Notes: a model not told the origin generated them from the letters alone. A stretch of 64,000 nt of DNA from Streptomyces sp. ISL-1 (GCF_018614585.1 NZ_JAGGOI010000048.1:1-64000), one strand, 5' to 3'. Positions 8,629 through 17,605 are shown, counted from the first letter of the stretch. Translations and numbers: made by a program.

Positions 8629-9423
8629 TCAGCGGCTTTCGCGTTGTGCCTCCACGATGTGGCGGAGCGTACGGTCCGCGCCGCTCGCGCGCCGCTGGAC
8701 GCGTTCGGAGAAGCCCGGGAACTGGCCGCCGATCGCGGTGAGCACCTTCATCTCGGCGGGGGCGACGTTCACTTCGGCCCTGTTCTGCTCGATGGCGCGG
8801 ACGACGCCCGCGACGACCTGCCGGGGTGAGACCGTGCGCAGCCCCGCGGGCGGCTCCGCTCCGGTCGCCGCGAACATGCCCGCGTCCCGCACGAATCCGG
8901 GCTGGACGATCGACACGCCGACCCCGTGCTCGTGCAGATCCTGGCGCAGCGAGAGCGCGAAGCCACGCAGGCCGAACTTTGTGGCGTCGTACAGCGCGGA
9001 GTACTTCGTCGCCGTCTTGCCCGACATCGAGCCGACGAACGCCAGATGGCCCCGCCGCGCCTCGACCATCGCCGGGGCCAGCAGCCGCGCGAGGATGGCC
9101 GGGGCGCGAAGGTTGACCGAGAGGGCGCGGTCGATCTGGTCCGGGGTGTAGTCCAGCAGCTCACCGCTGGAGGGCAGGGCGGCGTTGGCGATCAGGATGT
9201 CCGTGCCGGCGGCCTCGCGGGCGAGCCGTTCCACGTCCCCCGGGTCGGCGAGATCGGCGACGACCGTGCGGGCGCCGTAGCGTTCGGCGAGCGGCTCAAG
9301 CGCCTCGGGGCGGCGACCGCTCAGTATCAACTTCGTGCCCATGGCGGCCAGTTCAGCGGCGAGTGCGCCGCCGATGCCGCCGGTGACGCCGGTGAGCAGA
9401 ACGGTTGCTCCGGTGATGCGCAT
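8629..9423 (-). CDS. SDR-family NAD(P)-dependent oxidoreductase
   Basis: A 264-residue classical short-chain dehydrogenase. The Rossmann motif TGVTGGIGG is at residues 11-19 and the catalytic Tyr-Lys pair is in ALYDATKFGLRGF with the upstream Ser in VGSMSGKT. A C-terminal extension of about 60 residues resembles the fatty-alcohol/acyl-type SDRs of actinobacteria. The substrate is unknown. The ATG at 9423 was chosen because it gives the normal N-terminal beta-strand; the frame is open further upstream across the amidase gene but without coding character. It is divergent from the amidase, and an 18-bp palindrome lies 18 bases before its start, so it is probably controlled by the TetR protein encoded at 10912-11526. 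Confidence 0.88.
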   Translation of the reverse strand: MRITGATVLLTGVTGGIGGALAAELAAMGTKLILSGRRPEALEPLAERYGARTVVADLADPGDVERLAREAAGTDILIANAALPSSGELLDYTPDQIDRALSVNLRAPAILARLLAPAMVEARRGHLAFVGSMSGKTATKYSALYDATKFGLRGFALSLRQDLHEHGVGVSIVQPGFVRDAGMFAATGAEPPAGLRTVSPRQVVAGVVRAIEQNRAEVNVAPAEMKVLTAIGGQFPGFSERVQRRASGADRTLRHIVEAQRESR

Positions 9424-9441
9424 CTGGTTACCCTCCAGTTC

Positions 9442-9459
9442 TGTTCGTTCGAACGAACA
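9442..9459. promoter_or_regulatory. 18-bp perfect palindrome, TetR operator candidate
   Basis: TGTTCGTTCGAACGAACA is a perfect 18-bp palindrome in the 55-bp divergent gap between the SDR (start 9423) and amidase (start 9479) genes. Size, symmetry and location fit a TetR-family operator, and the gene after the amidase encodes a TetR protein. It is not a LexA box, since the GTTC/GAAC half-sites are in the opposite order. Confidence 0.65.
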
Positions 9460-9478
9460 ATAGGGAGGCGGGGCGATC

Positions 9479-10915
9479 GTGTCCACAGATGAATCCGGCG
9501 GACTGGCAGAGCACACACGGGAGTTGGCCGACGGCCGGACGACGTCCGAGGAGCTGGTGAAGAGCGCGTTGGAGCGCATCGAGGCCAGCCAGTCCACCAT
9601 CAACGCCTTCCGCTGGGTACGCGGCGACGCGGCGCTCGTGGAGGCCAGGGACGCGGACCGGCGCCTCGCGGCGGGGGAGAGGCTGCCGCTCCTCGGCGTG
9701 CCCCTCGCCGTCAAGGACGACACCGACGTGGCAGGGCTGCCCACCCTCTTCGGCTGCTGCGGCGAGCTCGCCCCGGCCGCCACGGACGGCGAAGCGGTAC
9801 GCCGCCTCCGCGCGGCCGGGGCCGTGATCGTCGGCAAGACCAACTCCTGCGAGCTCGGCCAGTGGCCGTTCACCGAGGGACCCGCCTTCGGAGCCACCCG
9901 TAACCCCTGGTCCACCGACCACACCCCGGGCGGTTCGTCCGGCGGCTCGGCGGCCGCCGTCGCCGCCGGGCTCGTACCCGCCGCGCTCGGCTCCGACGGC
10001 GCGGGATCGGTCCGCATCCCTTCCGCCTGGTGCCACCTCGTGGGCATCAAACCGCAGCGCGGCCGCGTCTCCCTGCACCCCTACGCCGACGCCTTCCAGG
10101 GCCTCGCCGTGAACGGCCCGCTCGCCCGCACCGTCGCCGACGCCGCCCTGCTGCTCGACGTGGTGCAGGGCCCGCACCCCAAGGACCTGCACCGCCCGGA
10201 CGCCATCGACGCCTCGGCCGCGGCCCGCCGCGAGCCGGGCCGGCTGCGCATCGCCCTGGCCTGGCGGCCCCCGCTCACCCTCACCCGCACCGCGCCGCAC
10301 CCCGAGGTGCGCCGCGCCGTCACCGCGCTCGCCGAGGCGCTCGCCCGCCTCGGCCACCATGTGGAGGAGGCCCGGCCGCGCTACGGCCTGATCGGCCTCG
10401 CCTTCGTGCCGCGCGCCACCGCGGGCATCGCGGAGGTCGCCGCCCTGCACCCCGACCCCGCCCTGCTCGACCCGCGCACCCGCCATGCAATGCGCAACGG
10501 CCGCCGGCTCAGCGGCCGCGTCGTGCGCGCCGCCCGCGCCCGCGAGGCCCGCCAGCACGCGAGGATCGGGGCGATCTTCGACTCGTCCGGGTTCGATGTG
10601 GTTCTCACCCCGACCACCGCGGCCCCGCCGCCGCGCATCGGCGCCTTCGACGGACTCAGCGCCTGGCGCACCGACGCGACGATGGCGGCCGCATGCCCGT
10701 ACGCCTGGCCCTGGAACGTCCTCGGCTGGCCCGGAGTCAACGTCCCCGCCGGACTCACCGCCGACGGACTGCCCGTAGGCGCCCAACTGCTCGGCCCCGC
10801 GGGCAGCGAGGAACGGCTGATCTCGCTCGCCGCCCAACTGGAAGCGGACCAGCGGTGGTACGAGAAGCGGCCGCCCGCCCCGGTGATCCCCGGGAGCGTG
10901 CCGGTGGAACAATGA
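9479..10915 (+). CDS. amidase-signature-family amidase
   Basis: A 478-residue amidase-signature hydrolase. The Ser-cisSer-Lys triad is visible: Lys in GVPLAVKDDTDVAG, the cis-Ser and nucleophilic Ser in the GGSSGGSAAAVAAG block. It hydrolyses an amide to acid and ammonia; substrate unknown. GTG start at 9479 with AGGGAGG about 10 bases upstream. Its stop overlaps the TetR gene by 4 bases (ATGA), so the two are co-transcribed and coupled, and the shared palindrome upstream suggests autoregulation of the pair. Not GatA: there is no GatB/GatC partner nearby and the sequence is of the generic actinobacterial amidase type. Confidence 0.88.
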   Translation: MSTDESGGLAEHTRELADGRTTSEELVKSALERIEASQSTINAFRWVRGDAALVEARDADRRLAAGERLPLLGVPLAVKDDTDVAGLPTLFGCCGELAPAATDGEAVRRLRAAGAVIVGKTNSCELGQWPFTEGPAFGATRNPWSTDHTPGGSSGGSAAAVAAGLVPAALGSDGAGSVRIPSAWCHLVGIKPQRGRVSLHPYADAFQGLAVNGPLARTVADAALLLDVVQGPHPKDLHRPDAIDASAAARREPGRLRIALAWRPPLTLTRTAPHPEVRRAVTALAEALARLGHHVEEARPRYGLIGLAFVPRATAGIAEVAALHPDPALLDPRTRHAMRNGRRLSGRVVRAARAREARQHARIGAIFDSSGFDVVLTPTTAAPPPRIGAFDGLSAWRTDATMAAACPYAWPWNVLGWPGVNVPAGLTADGLPVGAQLLGPAGSEERLISLAAQLEADQRWYEKRPPAPVIPGSVPVEQ

Positions 10916-11526
10916 CCGCCATGTCCAATCCGGCCCGCTCCGCCACGACCCGGCAGCGCATCATCACCGCAGTCCTGCACATCATCGGCAAGGACGGCGT
11001 CGCGGCGGTCACCAACCGGCGGATCGCCAAGGAGGCCGGGGTCTCGCTCGGCTCGGTCACCTACCACTTCGAGACCCAGCACGAGCTGCTGCGCGAGAGC
11101 CTGCTGCACTTCGTGCACGAGGAGACCCGCCGCTTTACCGAACTGGCCGACCAGTGCCAGAGCGATGGCGTCGACATCGACGGCGCTGCCAACCTGGCGG
11201 GCCAGGTGGCGGGCGGCACCGCCTTCGACAGCGAGCACATCGCGCCCTTCGAGCTGTACGTCCAGGCCGGGCGCGACGAGCGGCTGCGGGAAGCGGCCGC
11301 CGAGGCATTCGCCGCGTACGACCGGCTCGCGGCGCAGATCCTCACAGCCCTCGGCGTCCCCGACGCCGAACGCCTCGCCGCGACCACCGTCGCGCTGGTG
11401 ATGGGCCTTCAACTGCGCAGACTGGCCACGGGCGGCCCGGCCGACGACCTGGTCGACGCGCTGCTGCTGCTCGCGCGGGGAGCGGTCGTCCAGGACGCCG
11501 GGCGGGCAGGCTTCTCGGGCGGCTGA
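10912..11526 (+). CDS. TetR/AcrR-family transcriptional regulator
   Basis: A 204-residue repressor. The N-terminal HTH (about residues 13-60) carries DGVAAVTNRRIAKEAGVSLG and SVTYHFETQHELL, the canonical TetR recognition region; the C-terminal ligand domain is divergent, as usual. Translationally coupled to the amidase (ATGA overlap). Likely binds the 18-bp palindrome at 9442-9459 and controls both the SDR and the amidase-tetR operon. A second in-frame ATG at 10921 would give a protein three residues shorter. Confidence 0.88.
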   Translation: MTAMSNPARSATTRQRIITAVLHIIGKDGVAAVTNRRIAKEAGVSLGSVTYHFETQHELLRESLLHFVHEETRRFTELADQCQSDGVDIDGAANLAGQVAGGTAFDSEHIAPFELYVQAGRDERLREAAAEAFAAYDRLAAQILTALGVPDAERLAATTVALVMGLQLRRLATGGPADDLVDALLLLARGAVVQDAGRAGFSGG

Positions 11527-11617
11527 CCCATTCGCCGGTCTTGCCGTGCGGACGGTGGGACGGCACCGCGAGAATTCACCTCGACGGTGTCGGACCGGGT
11601 GTTCCCGAGAGGCTGTG

Positions 11618-13141
11618 GTGAAAGTGGCCGTCGGCGCATCGGGCGTCACCATCCCGCGGGAACCGGGTGACGGCCCCCGCCGGCGGCGGGGGAAGGGCCG
11701 CAGAGGTCTCCTCCGCTCGTGGACGCCCGCCTGGACGGTGGGCCTCTCCCTGCTGCCTCTCGGACTGCTCGCAATGGCCTGGTGGCTGGGCCGCCATGTC
11801 CGCCCCAGTGCGGACGAGTGGTGCTTCCTGCCCATCGTGCGTGACCACGGCGTCTCGGGGCTGATCGCGAAGTTCTACGTCACCGACAACGGGAGGATCA
11901 GCAATGGCATGCTCATCGGGCTGTACACGAAGTTCCCGGTCGCCGGCCATCAGTGGTTCGCTCTGATCAGCGGTGTTCTCATGCTGGGCCTGCTGTGGGC
12001 TCTGACCGTGCAACTGCTGCGCATGGCCGGCCAGACGGCCCCACGCGGAGCGCCGCTGCTCGTGGCGTCCATGATTACGGCGGTCTTCCTCTTCGCCACC
12101 CCCAATACGTACAAGACGTTCTACTGGCCTGCCGCATCGGTCTCGCACACCGTGGCTCCGGTGCTGGCGTGCGCGGCGGCCATCCCGTTGCTGCGGGCGC
12201 GCAGGCGGCGGGGCCGCATCGCCGCTCTGGCCGTCGTACTGGTGGCGGGGGTCTTCATGGGGACGCTCTCCGAGGAGACATCGGTCGTGGCACTGGTAGT
12301 GCTTTCGGGGGTGGTACTGCTCGGCCGCCGGCTCTTCACCGAGCGGGTCCGGGCCTTCGCCCGTGGCTGGTCCCTGGTCGGCATCGCAGGGATCGGCATC
12401 GGAACGTTCGTGCTGTTGACCTCCCCGGGGTCGCGCAACCGGCGGGTGCGGTACGGCGCAGAGACCGAATCCATGCTCGCCCCCGAATCGCTGATCGCCT
12501 CGCTGCGCGGGTACGTGCACATCCTGGAGACGATCCTCACGACCTGGCAGTACGTGGGAGCGGTCGCGGCCGGAGTGCTGCTGGGCCTGCTGGCGCGAGG
12601 CCGGGGCGAGAGGGAAGGGAGCCGGGCGGTCATGCTGCCGTGCCGGCCGCTGCTGCTGACATCCTTCGGCGCACTGGCCTTCATCCTTTCCGGCTACCTC
12701 TGCACCGTCATCACCTACCCGGCCTTCGGCGCACGGGTGGTGACCGCGGAGCGGACGTGGAACGACTACCTCTTGCTGTATGTCCTGATGCTCGTGGGCG
12801 CCGGCGCCTTCCTGGGACGCGCGCTGCGTCTGCGTGGTCGGCGAATGGGCGTGGCGACGGCAGCAGCCGCGGCGGTGTGCGCCGCGGCGGTGATGGGCCT
12901 GCTCGCCCCGCTCCACCACCTGGGCCAGGACATGCAGGTACGGGCTCGCCAGTGGGACCGCCAGGACCAGTGGCTGCGCGAACGGGCGGCGCGCGGCGCG
13001 AAGATTCTCCCGTACAAGCCGCTCTCGGTCAGCGGAATGCTGGAGCCGTTCGGCTCGGACGGGCGCAGGATCTGGCCGGCCCGTTGCGTCGCCGACTACT
13101 ACCACCTGGACCGGGTCACTCATTCGGAGCGGCTCCCCTGA
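11618..13141 (+). CDS. DUF6056-like polytopic membrane protein
   Basis: A protein of about 507 residues with roughly ten hydrophobic segments and no signal peptide. The first luminal loop contains HVRPSADEWCFLPI and RISNGMLIGLY, the kind of acidic loop seen in DUF6056 and related GT-C-like membrane proteins; the C-terminus (after about 430) is a hydrophilic extracytoplasmic domain. The likely role is envelope glycan transfer or assembly, supported by the adjacent convergent GtrA and polyprenyl-phosphate GT2 genes. Two adjacent GTG codons (11615, 11618) can start it; GAGAGG at 11607-11612 fits 11618 better. Its last 26 bases overlap the 3' end of the convergent GtrA gene. Function inferred from context only. 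Confidence 0.7.
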   Translation: MKVAVGASGVTIPREPGDGPRRRRGKGRRGLLRSWTPAWTVGLSLLPLGLLAMAWWLGRHVRPSADEWCFLPIVRDHGVSGLIAKFYVTDNGRISNGMLIGLYTKFPVAGHQWFALISGVLMLGLLWALTVQLLRMAGQTAPRGAPLLVASMITAVFLFATPNTYKTFYWPAASVSHTVAPVLACAAAIPLLRARRRRGRIAALAVVLVAGVFMGTLSEETSVVALVVLSGVVLLGRRLFTERVRAFARGWSLVGIAGIGIGTFVLLTSPGSRNRRVRYGAETESMLAPESLIASLRGYVHILETILTTWQYVGAVAAGVLLGLLARGRGEREGSRAVMLPCRPLLLTSFGALAFILSGYLCTVITYPAFGARVVTAERTWNDYLLLYVLMLVGAGAFLGRALRLRGRRMGVATAAAAAVCAAAVMGLLAPLHHLGQDMQVRARQWDRQDQWLRERAARGAKILPYKPLSVSGMLEPFGSDGRRIWPARCVADYYHLDRVTHSERLP

Positions 13142-13571
13142 CCTGCTCCTGTGAACGCTGCGGGGGTTGCGGCTTGGAACGAGGTGTGGCAATCGCGCCG
13201 GAGGTGATGGCCCATCGGGCGAGCAGGAACGAGAGCGGTGCGACGAGGACACCGGCGGCGAGGGCGGCGAGGTTCTCGTCCAGCCCCAGCCTGCTCACGG
13301 CGAGATGGAGAAGGATTCCGCCGCCCACGACGTTGGCCGCGCCCGACAGCGGATACCGGGCGAAGGCACGCCAGGTCGGCCGCGTACGGACGGTGACGTA
13401 GGAGTTGAGCAGGAACGATCCGGTGATGCTCACCGCGTAGCCCACGACATGGGCTGCCAGATAAGGCATCCAGATGTTCAGCGAGGCGTACACGCCGTAG
13501 TAGACGGCCGTGTTGGCGAGGCCGATCGCGACGAAGACGGTGAACTGCCGGAAGGTGCCCCGAGAGTTCAT
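13116..13571 (-). CDS. GtrA-family membrane protein
   Basis: A 151-residue protein with four predicted transmembrane helices, matching the GtrA/DPMS_2 family (FVAIGLANTAVYYGVY and SFLLNSYVTVRTR motifs). Such proteins are proposed to flip or anchor polyprenyl-phosphate sugars made by a partner GT2. The GT2 gene is immediately upstream and overlaps by 4 bases (ATGA), the classic GtrA-GtrB arrangement. The C-terminal 25 residues are hydrophilic. The 3' end overlaps the DUF6056-like gene tail to tail. Confidence 0.88.
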   Translation of the reverse strand: MNSRGTFRQFTVFVAIGLANTAVYYGVYASLNIWMPYLAAHVVGYAVSITGSFLLNSYVTVRTRPTWRAFARYPLSGAANVVGGGILLHLAVSRLGLDENLAALAAGVLVAPLSFLLARWAITSGAIATPRSKPQPPQRSQEQVRGAAPNE

Positions 13572-14557
13572 GGCTCCTGCCGCACATGTCCGGCGGCTTC
13601 CAGCGAGTTGCCGGAGTTACGGACTGCGGTGGTGTCGTCCGTTTCGCGGACCACATAGTGCGGCCGGCGCTTCGACTCGTGGTAGATCCGGCCCACGTAC
13701 TCCCCGATGACGCCGAGAGTGGCCAGCTGGATTCCACTGAGCGCGACGATGGCGGTGATCAGTGTCGCGTAACCGGGGGTCTCGACACCGTTCAGTACGA
13801 CGTTCGCGACGATCCACAGGGCATAGACGAGCGCGGACAGAAAAAGCCAGAGACCGGTGTGGATGGCCAGCCGCAGCGGACGGCTGTTGAAGGAGAGCAG
13901 CCCGTCTATGCCGTAGTTGAGCAGACGCCGGCCGCCCCACTTGGACTGCCCGGCAGCTCGCTGGACGTTCTGGTACGTGAAGCTGACCGTGTCGAAGCCG
14001 ATCCAGGAGAAGAGTCCCTTGGAGAATCGGTTGCTCTCCGGGAGCGACAGCACGCAGTCGACAGCACGACGCGACAAGAGCCGGAAATCGCCCGCCCCGT
14101 CAGCGATCTGGACGTCCATGAAGTGGCGTACGAGGCGGTAGTAGGCCCTGCTGAGGGCGGTCCGCAGGGCACCTTCGCCCGTACGGTCGCGCTGGGCTAC
14201 GACCTGGTCGTAGCCGTGGTGGTGCAGCTCCAGCATGCGGGCGAGGAGCTCGGGGGGATGCTGCAGATCGGCGTCCATGAGGACAACCACGGCACCGCGG
14301 GACATGCGCATTCCGGCGAGGATGGCGGATTCCTTGCCGAAGTTCCGGCTGAAGGAGGCGTAGCGCACCCGCGGAGCCGATCCCGCGAGGCTTCTCAGAC
14401 GATCCATGGTCCGGTCGCTGCTGCCGTCGTCGACGTAGCAGATCTCGAAGGTGACCCCGGTCGGTTCGAGAGCGGTGATCAGAGCGCCATGAAAGGCGTC
14501 GATCACTTCGCTCTCGTTGAAACACGGCACGACGACCGAAATGTCGACCATTGCCAT
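13568..14557 (-). CDS. polyprenyl-phosphate glycosyltransferase, GT2 (GtrB/DPM1-like)
   Basis: A 329-residue membrane-anchored family 2 glycosyltransferase. The catalytic domain (1-230) has VVVPCFNESEVIDAFH, the DDGSSDRT motif and VLMDADLQHPPEL (DxD-like metal site), followed by two C-terminal transmembrane helices (about 230-300) as in GtrB and bactoprenol glucosyltransferases. It should make an undecaprenyl/decaprenyl-phosphate sugar at the inner face of the membrane. ATG at 14557 preceded by GGAG; a second ATG two codons later is possible. Coupled with the GtrA gene downstream. Confidence 0.88.
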   Translation of the reverse strand: MAMVDISVVVPCFNESEVIDAFHGALITALEPTGVTFEICYVDDGSSDRTMDRLRSLAGSAPRVRYASFSRNFGKESAILAGMRMSRGAVVVLMDADLQHPPELLARMLELHHHGYDQVVAQRDRTGEGALRTALSRAYYRLVRHFMDVQIADGAGDFRLLSRRAVDCVLSLPESNRFSKGLFSWIGFDTVSFTYQNVQRAAGQSKWGGRRLLNYGIDGLLSFNSRPLRLAIHTGLWLFLSALVYALWIVANVVLNGVETPGYATLITAIVALSGIQLATLGVIGEYVGRIYHESKRRPHYVVRETDDTTAVRNSGNSLEAAGHVRQEP

Positions 14558-14749
14558 CTCGCTCCATGCGCTGGTGTGCGGGTGGCGGCTGCACGGTCGT
14601 GGAACGTGTGCGGCCATCTCCAGTGGAGCGCGGTGGCGGGCTGAGGACAGTCCCAGGGACGCCATACGGGTGACCAGAGCTGCGCAGTGGACCATGTCCG
14701 CGATCCGCTGCGAGGTGCCAGTACGCGGCGACGAACCGCTGCGGCCGGT

Positions 14750-15532
14750 TCAGCCGGCGTCGAGGACGAGGTCCACGACCGGGCCGTAGTCGTCTTCCGT
14801 CGCGCCACCCAGCGTCGCGTGGGTCGCGATACGGAAGATCAGGGCGCAGATGAGGAGTTGACGCCAGTCGGGCAGATGCGACCACCGGTCGAGCAGCGCG
14901 GGATCGGCCTTGTACCAGCACAGCGCGTCGATGGCGACGACCGCGGAGGCGTATGCCGCTGGACGCCAGTAGGGCGGCCAGTCGATGATCGCGGGCGGCC
15001 GGCCCGGCTCGAAGATGACATTGCCCAGGAGATCACCGTGGACGATCTGGGCAGGGGCGTCAACGGTGCCGCGCTCGGCGAGGAGGGGCCCCAGCAGGGG
15101 GAAGTCCGGAGCCTGTTCGGTCTCCTGCCAGGCCAGCCGGTCCGCGCGGGACCAGGGGGTGTCGCGCATGCCCAGGAAGCGCGGCCTGGGCAGGTGTGCC
15201 AGTGCCGCGTGGAAGGCTTCGCCCGCGCGGATGACCTCGTCGGCGCGGTGCGGATCGGTGGATCCGCCGACCAGCCGCCAGGCCTCCCAGCCGTGCGCCG
15301 CCCAGGATCCGTCCGTCGCCGGGACCGGGCGGGCGACCCGGAAGCCGGGGGCCTCGGGCAGATGGTGCAGGACGCCCGCGCGCCACGCGGTCTCCTGCTC
15401 CATCGCGGTGGGCTTGAGCACCAGCGCGCCGGAGCGCCAGGCCGAGCCCTGGCCGCCGGGGAGGGGAACCGGCGCTGTGGCGGCCCCGAACGCGGCGAGC
15501 ACGGAAGAGGAGGGAGCGGGGGACAGGCTCAT
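14750..15532 (-). CDS. aminoglycoside-phosphotransferase-like protein (TIGR02569-like)
   Basis: A 260-residue protein of the APH/ChoK kinase-like fold. The catalytic loop IVHGDLLGNVIFE and the metal-binding IIDWPPYWRPA follow the HGDxxxxN...D pattern. It resembles the single-copy actinobacterial TIGR02569 family of unknown function. A phosphotransfer to a small molecule is possible; there is no evidence of antibiotic resistance. The ATG at 15532 begins the usual N-terminus; the upstream frame extension lies in the intergenic repeat region. Divergent from the gamma-glutamyltransferase gene. Confidence 0.75.
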   Translation of the reverse strand: MSLSPAPSSSVLAAFGAATAPVPLPGGQGSAWRSGALVLKPTAMEQETAWRAGVLHHLPEAPGFRVARPVPATDGSWAAHGWEAWRLVGGSTDPHRADEVIRAGEAFHAALAHLPRPRFLGMRDTPWSRADRLAWQETEQAPDFPLLGPLLAERGTVDAPAQIVHGDLLGNVIFEPGRPPAIIDWPPYWRPAAYASAVVAIDALCWYKADPALLDRWSHLPDWRQLLICALIFRIATHATLGGATEDDYGPVVDLVLDAG

Positions 15533-15655
15533 GGCCGGGGAGCGTAGGCGGTTAGCCTGCACGGACGCCGAACATTCTCTCCGTCCCCGATGAATTCGCG
15601 GTGCCGCGCGGGCCGTTCTTGAGTACCGGCGAAGTCGATGACCACCAGGGAAGTC

Positions 15656-15693
15656 GACGAACACTGAAGACGAACACTGAAGACGAACACTGA
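15656..15693. repeat. three tandem copies of a 13-bp repeat
   Basis: GACGAACACTGAA occurs at 15656-15668, 15669-15681 and, lacking its last base, 15682-15693, inside the 193-bp divergent gap between the APH-like and gamma-glutamyltransferase genes, 33 bp before the likely GTG start at 15726. Iterated short repeats in a promoter region suggest a multi-site operator, or slippage-prone DNA. Confidence 0.8.
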
Positions 15694-15725
15694 GATCGAT
15701 GAGCGCCAGTGAAGGAGCCGCAACC

Positions 15726-17564
15726 GTGTTGACCACCCGGCCCACTCTCCAGGGCACCTTCGGCATGGTGTCCTCCACCCACTGGCTCGCCTCGCAGTCC
15801 GCGATGGCCGTCCTCGAGGACGGCGGCAACGCCTACGACGCCGCCGTGGCAGCCGGGTTCGTCCTGCATGTCGTCGAGCCGCATCTGTGCGGTCCCGCGG
15901 GCGAGGTGCCGATCATCCTCGCGCCGGCGGGCGGCGATGTGCGGGTGCTCTGCGGGCAGGGGACCGCGCCGGCCGGGGCGAGCATCGGGCACTACCGCTC
16001 GCTGGGACTCGACCTCGTTCCCGGGACCGGGCCGCTCGCCGCCGCCGTGCCGGGCGCGTTCGACGCGTGGATGGTGCTGCTGCGCGACTACGGCACCAAG
16101 TCCCTTGCTGAGGCGCTGCGTTACGCGATCGGTTACGCCGAGGACGGGCACGCGCCCGTCGAGCGCGTCGGTGAGACCGTGGAGAGTGTTCGCGAGCTCT
16201 TCGAGACCGAGTGGACCTCGTCCGCCGAGGTCTATCTGCCGGGCGGCAAGGCCCCCGCGCCGGGTGAGCTGCTGCGTAACCCCGCGCTCGCCGCGACCTG
16301 GCGGCGGCTGATCGCCGAGTCGTCCGGCGGCGGGCGGGTCGCCGAGATCGAGGCCGCGCGGAAGGTGTGGAGCGAGGGATTCATCGCCGATGCGCTGGTA
16401 CGCCAGGCCGCCCGCCCCACCCTGGACACCAGCGGTGAACGGCACACGGGCAGGCTGACCGCGGCCGACCTCGCCGGATGGTCCGCCACCTACGAAGCCC
16501 CCCTCACGTACGACTGGAACGGCTGGACGCTGTGCAAGGCGGGCGGCTGGAGCCAGGGGCCCGTCCTGCTGCAGCAGCTCGCGCTGCTCCCCGACGAGCT
16601 GCCGGAGTACGGATCGGCGGAGTATGTCCATCTGCTCGTCGAGGGCTGCAAGTTGGCGATGGCCGACCGGGAGGCCTGGTACGGGGACGCGGACGAGGTC
16701 CCGCTGGTCGAGCTGCTCTCGGAGCCGTACAACGCAGGCCGTCGCGCGCTCATCGGCGAGCGGGCCTCCTACGAGCTGCGGCCGGGCAGCCCGGGCGGCC
16801 GGACCCCGACGCTGAGCACCCACGCCACGGCGGTGGCATCGGGCGAGCCCTGCTTCGACGCGACGGGGAAACCGGCGCCGGGCGCGGGGGAGCCGACGGT
16901 CGCCAGGAGCGGCGCGTCGCCGCGGCCCGGCGAGCCTGACGTCGCGGCGGACGGCTCGACCCGCGGCGACACCTGCCACCTCGACATCGTCGACCGCTGG
17001 GGCAACATGGTCGCGGCCACACCCAGCGGCGGCTGGCTCCAGTCCAACCCGGTCGTGCCCGAGCTCGGCTTCCCCCTCGGCACCCGCCTCCAGATGGCCT
17101 GGCCGCAGCCCGGGCTGCCGAACTCCCTCACCCCCGGCCGCAGGCCCCGCACCACGCTCACGCCCTCCCTCGCGCTGCGCGACGGCGTGCCCGTGATGGC
17201 GTTCGGCACGCCGGGCGGCGACCAGCAGGACCAGTGGCAACTCCACTTCTTCCTGGCCGTCGCACTGCGCCCCGAGGTGCGCGGCGGGCTCGACCTCCAG
17301 GGCGCGATCGACGCACCCAACTGGCACAACGACAGCTTCCCCGGCTCCTTCCACCCGCGCGGTATGCGGCCGGGCAGCGTCACCGTCGAGTCGCGCATGG
17401 ACCCGGCCGTCATCGCTGGGCTGCGGCTGCGTGGCCACGACGTCACCGTCGGTGACGCCTGGTCGGAGGGCAGGCTGTGCGCGGTCGCCAGGGACCCGCG
17501 CACGGGCGTGCTGTCCGCCGCGGCGAACCCGAGGGGAATGCAGGGTTACGCGGTGGGGCGCTGA
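15726..17564 (+). CDS. gamma-glutamyltransferase family protein
   Basis: A 612-residue Ntn-hydrolase of the gamma-glutamyltranspeptidase family. N-terminal ASQSAMAVLEDGGNAYDAAV is the conserved GGT start region; autoprocessing should occur before the Thr of GDTCHLDIVDRWGN (classical enzymes have TTH here, so the second Thr is replaced by Cys), giving large and small subunits. Downstream motifs TLTPSLALRDG and FGTPGGDQQ are conserved. No signal peptide is evident, so it is probably cytoplasmic, unlike E. coli Ggt. The substrate may be a gamma-glutamyl or acyl-amide compound other than glutathione. GTG at 15726 has AAGGAG 8 bases upstream; an ATG nine codons earlier (15699) lacks one. Confidence 0.85.
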   Translation: MLTTRPTLQGTFGMVSSTHWLASQSAMAVLEDGGNAYDAAVAAGFVLHVVEPHLCGPAGEVPIILAPAGGDVRVLCGQGTAPAGASIGHYRSLGLDLVPGTGPLAAAVPGAFDAWMVLLRDYGTKSLAEALRYAIGYAEDGHAPVERVGETVESVRELFETEWTSSAEVYLPGGKAPAPGELLRNPALAATWRRLIAESSGGGRVAEIEAARKVWSEGFIADALVRQAARPTLDTSGERHTGRLTAADLAGWSATYEAPLTYDWNGWTLCKAGGWSQGPVLLQQLALLPDELPEYGSAEYVHLLVEGCKLAMADREAWYGDADEVPLVELLSEPYNAGRRALIGERASYELRPGSPGGRTPTLSTHATAVASGEPCFDATGKPAPGAGEPTVARSGASPRPGEPDVAADGSTRGDTCHLDIVDRWGNMVAATPSGGWLQSNPVVPELGFPLGTRLQMAWPQPGLPNSLTPGRRPRTTLTPSLALRDGVPVMAFGTPGGDQQDQWQLHFFLAVALRPEVRGGLDLQGAIDAPNWHNDSFPGSFHPRGMRPGSVTVESRMDPAVIAGLRLRGHDVTVGDAWSEGRLCAVARDPRTGVLSAAANPRGMQGYAVGR

Positions 17565-17605
17565 GCCGAGAGAGGGATGTCAGCGGGGCATGCTTTGCTT
17601 GACGC

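Noticed and set aside
9442..9459. LexA box
   Set aside because: The half-sites are GTTC...GAAC, the reverse of the GAAC-N4-GTTC order; TetR operator is the better reading.
14750..15532. Aminoglycoside resistance gene
   Set aside because: Only the general APH fold is supported; it resembles a single-copy actinobacterial family without known resistance role.
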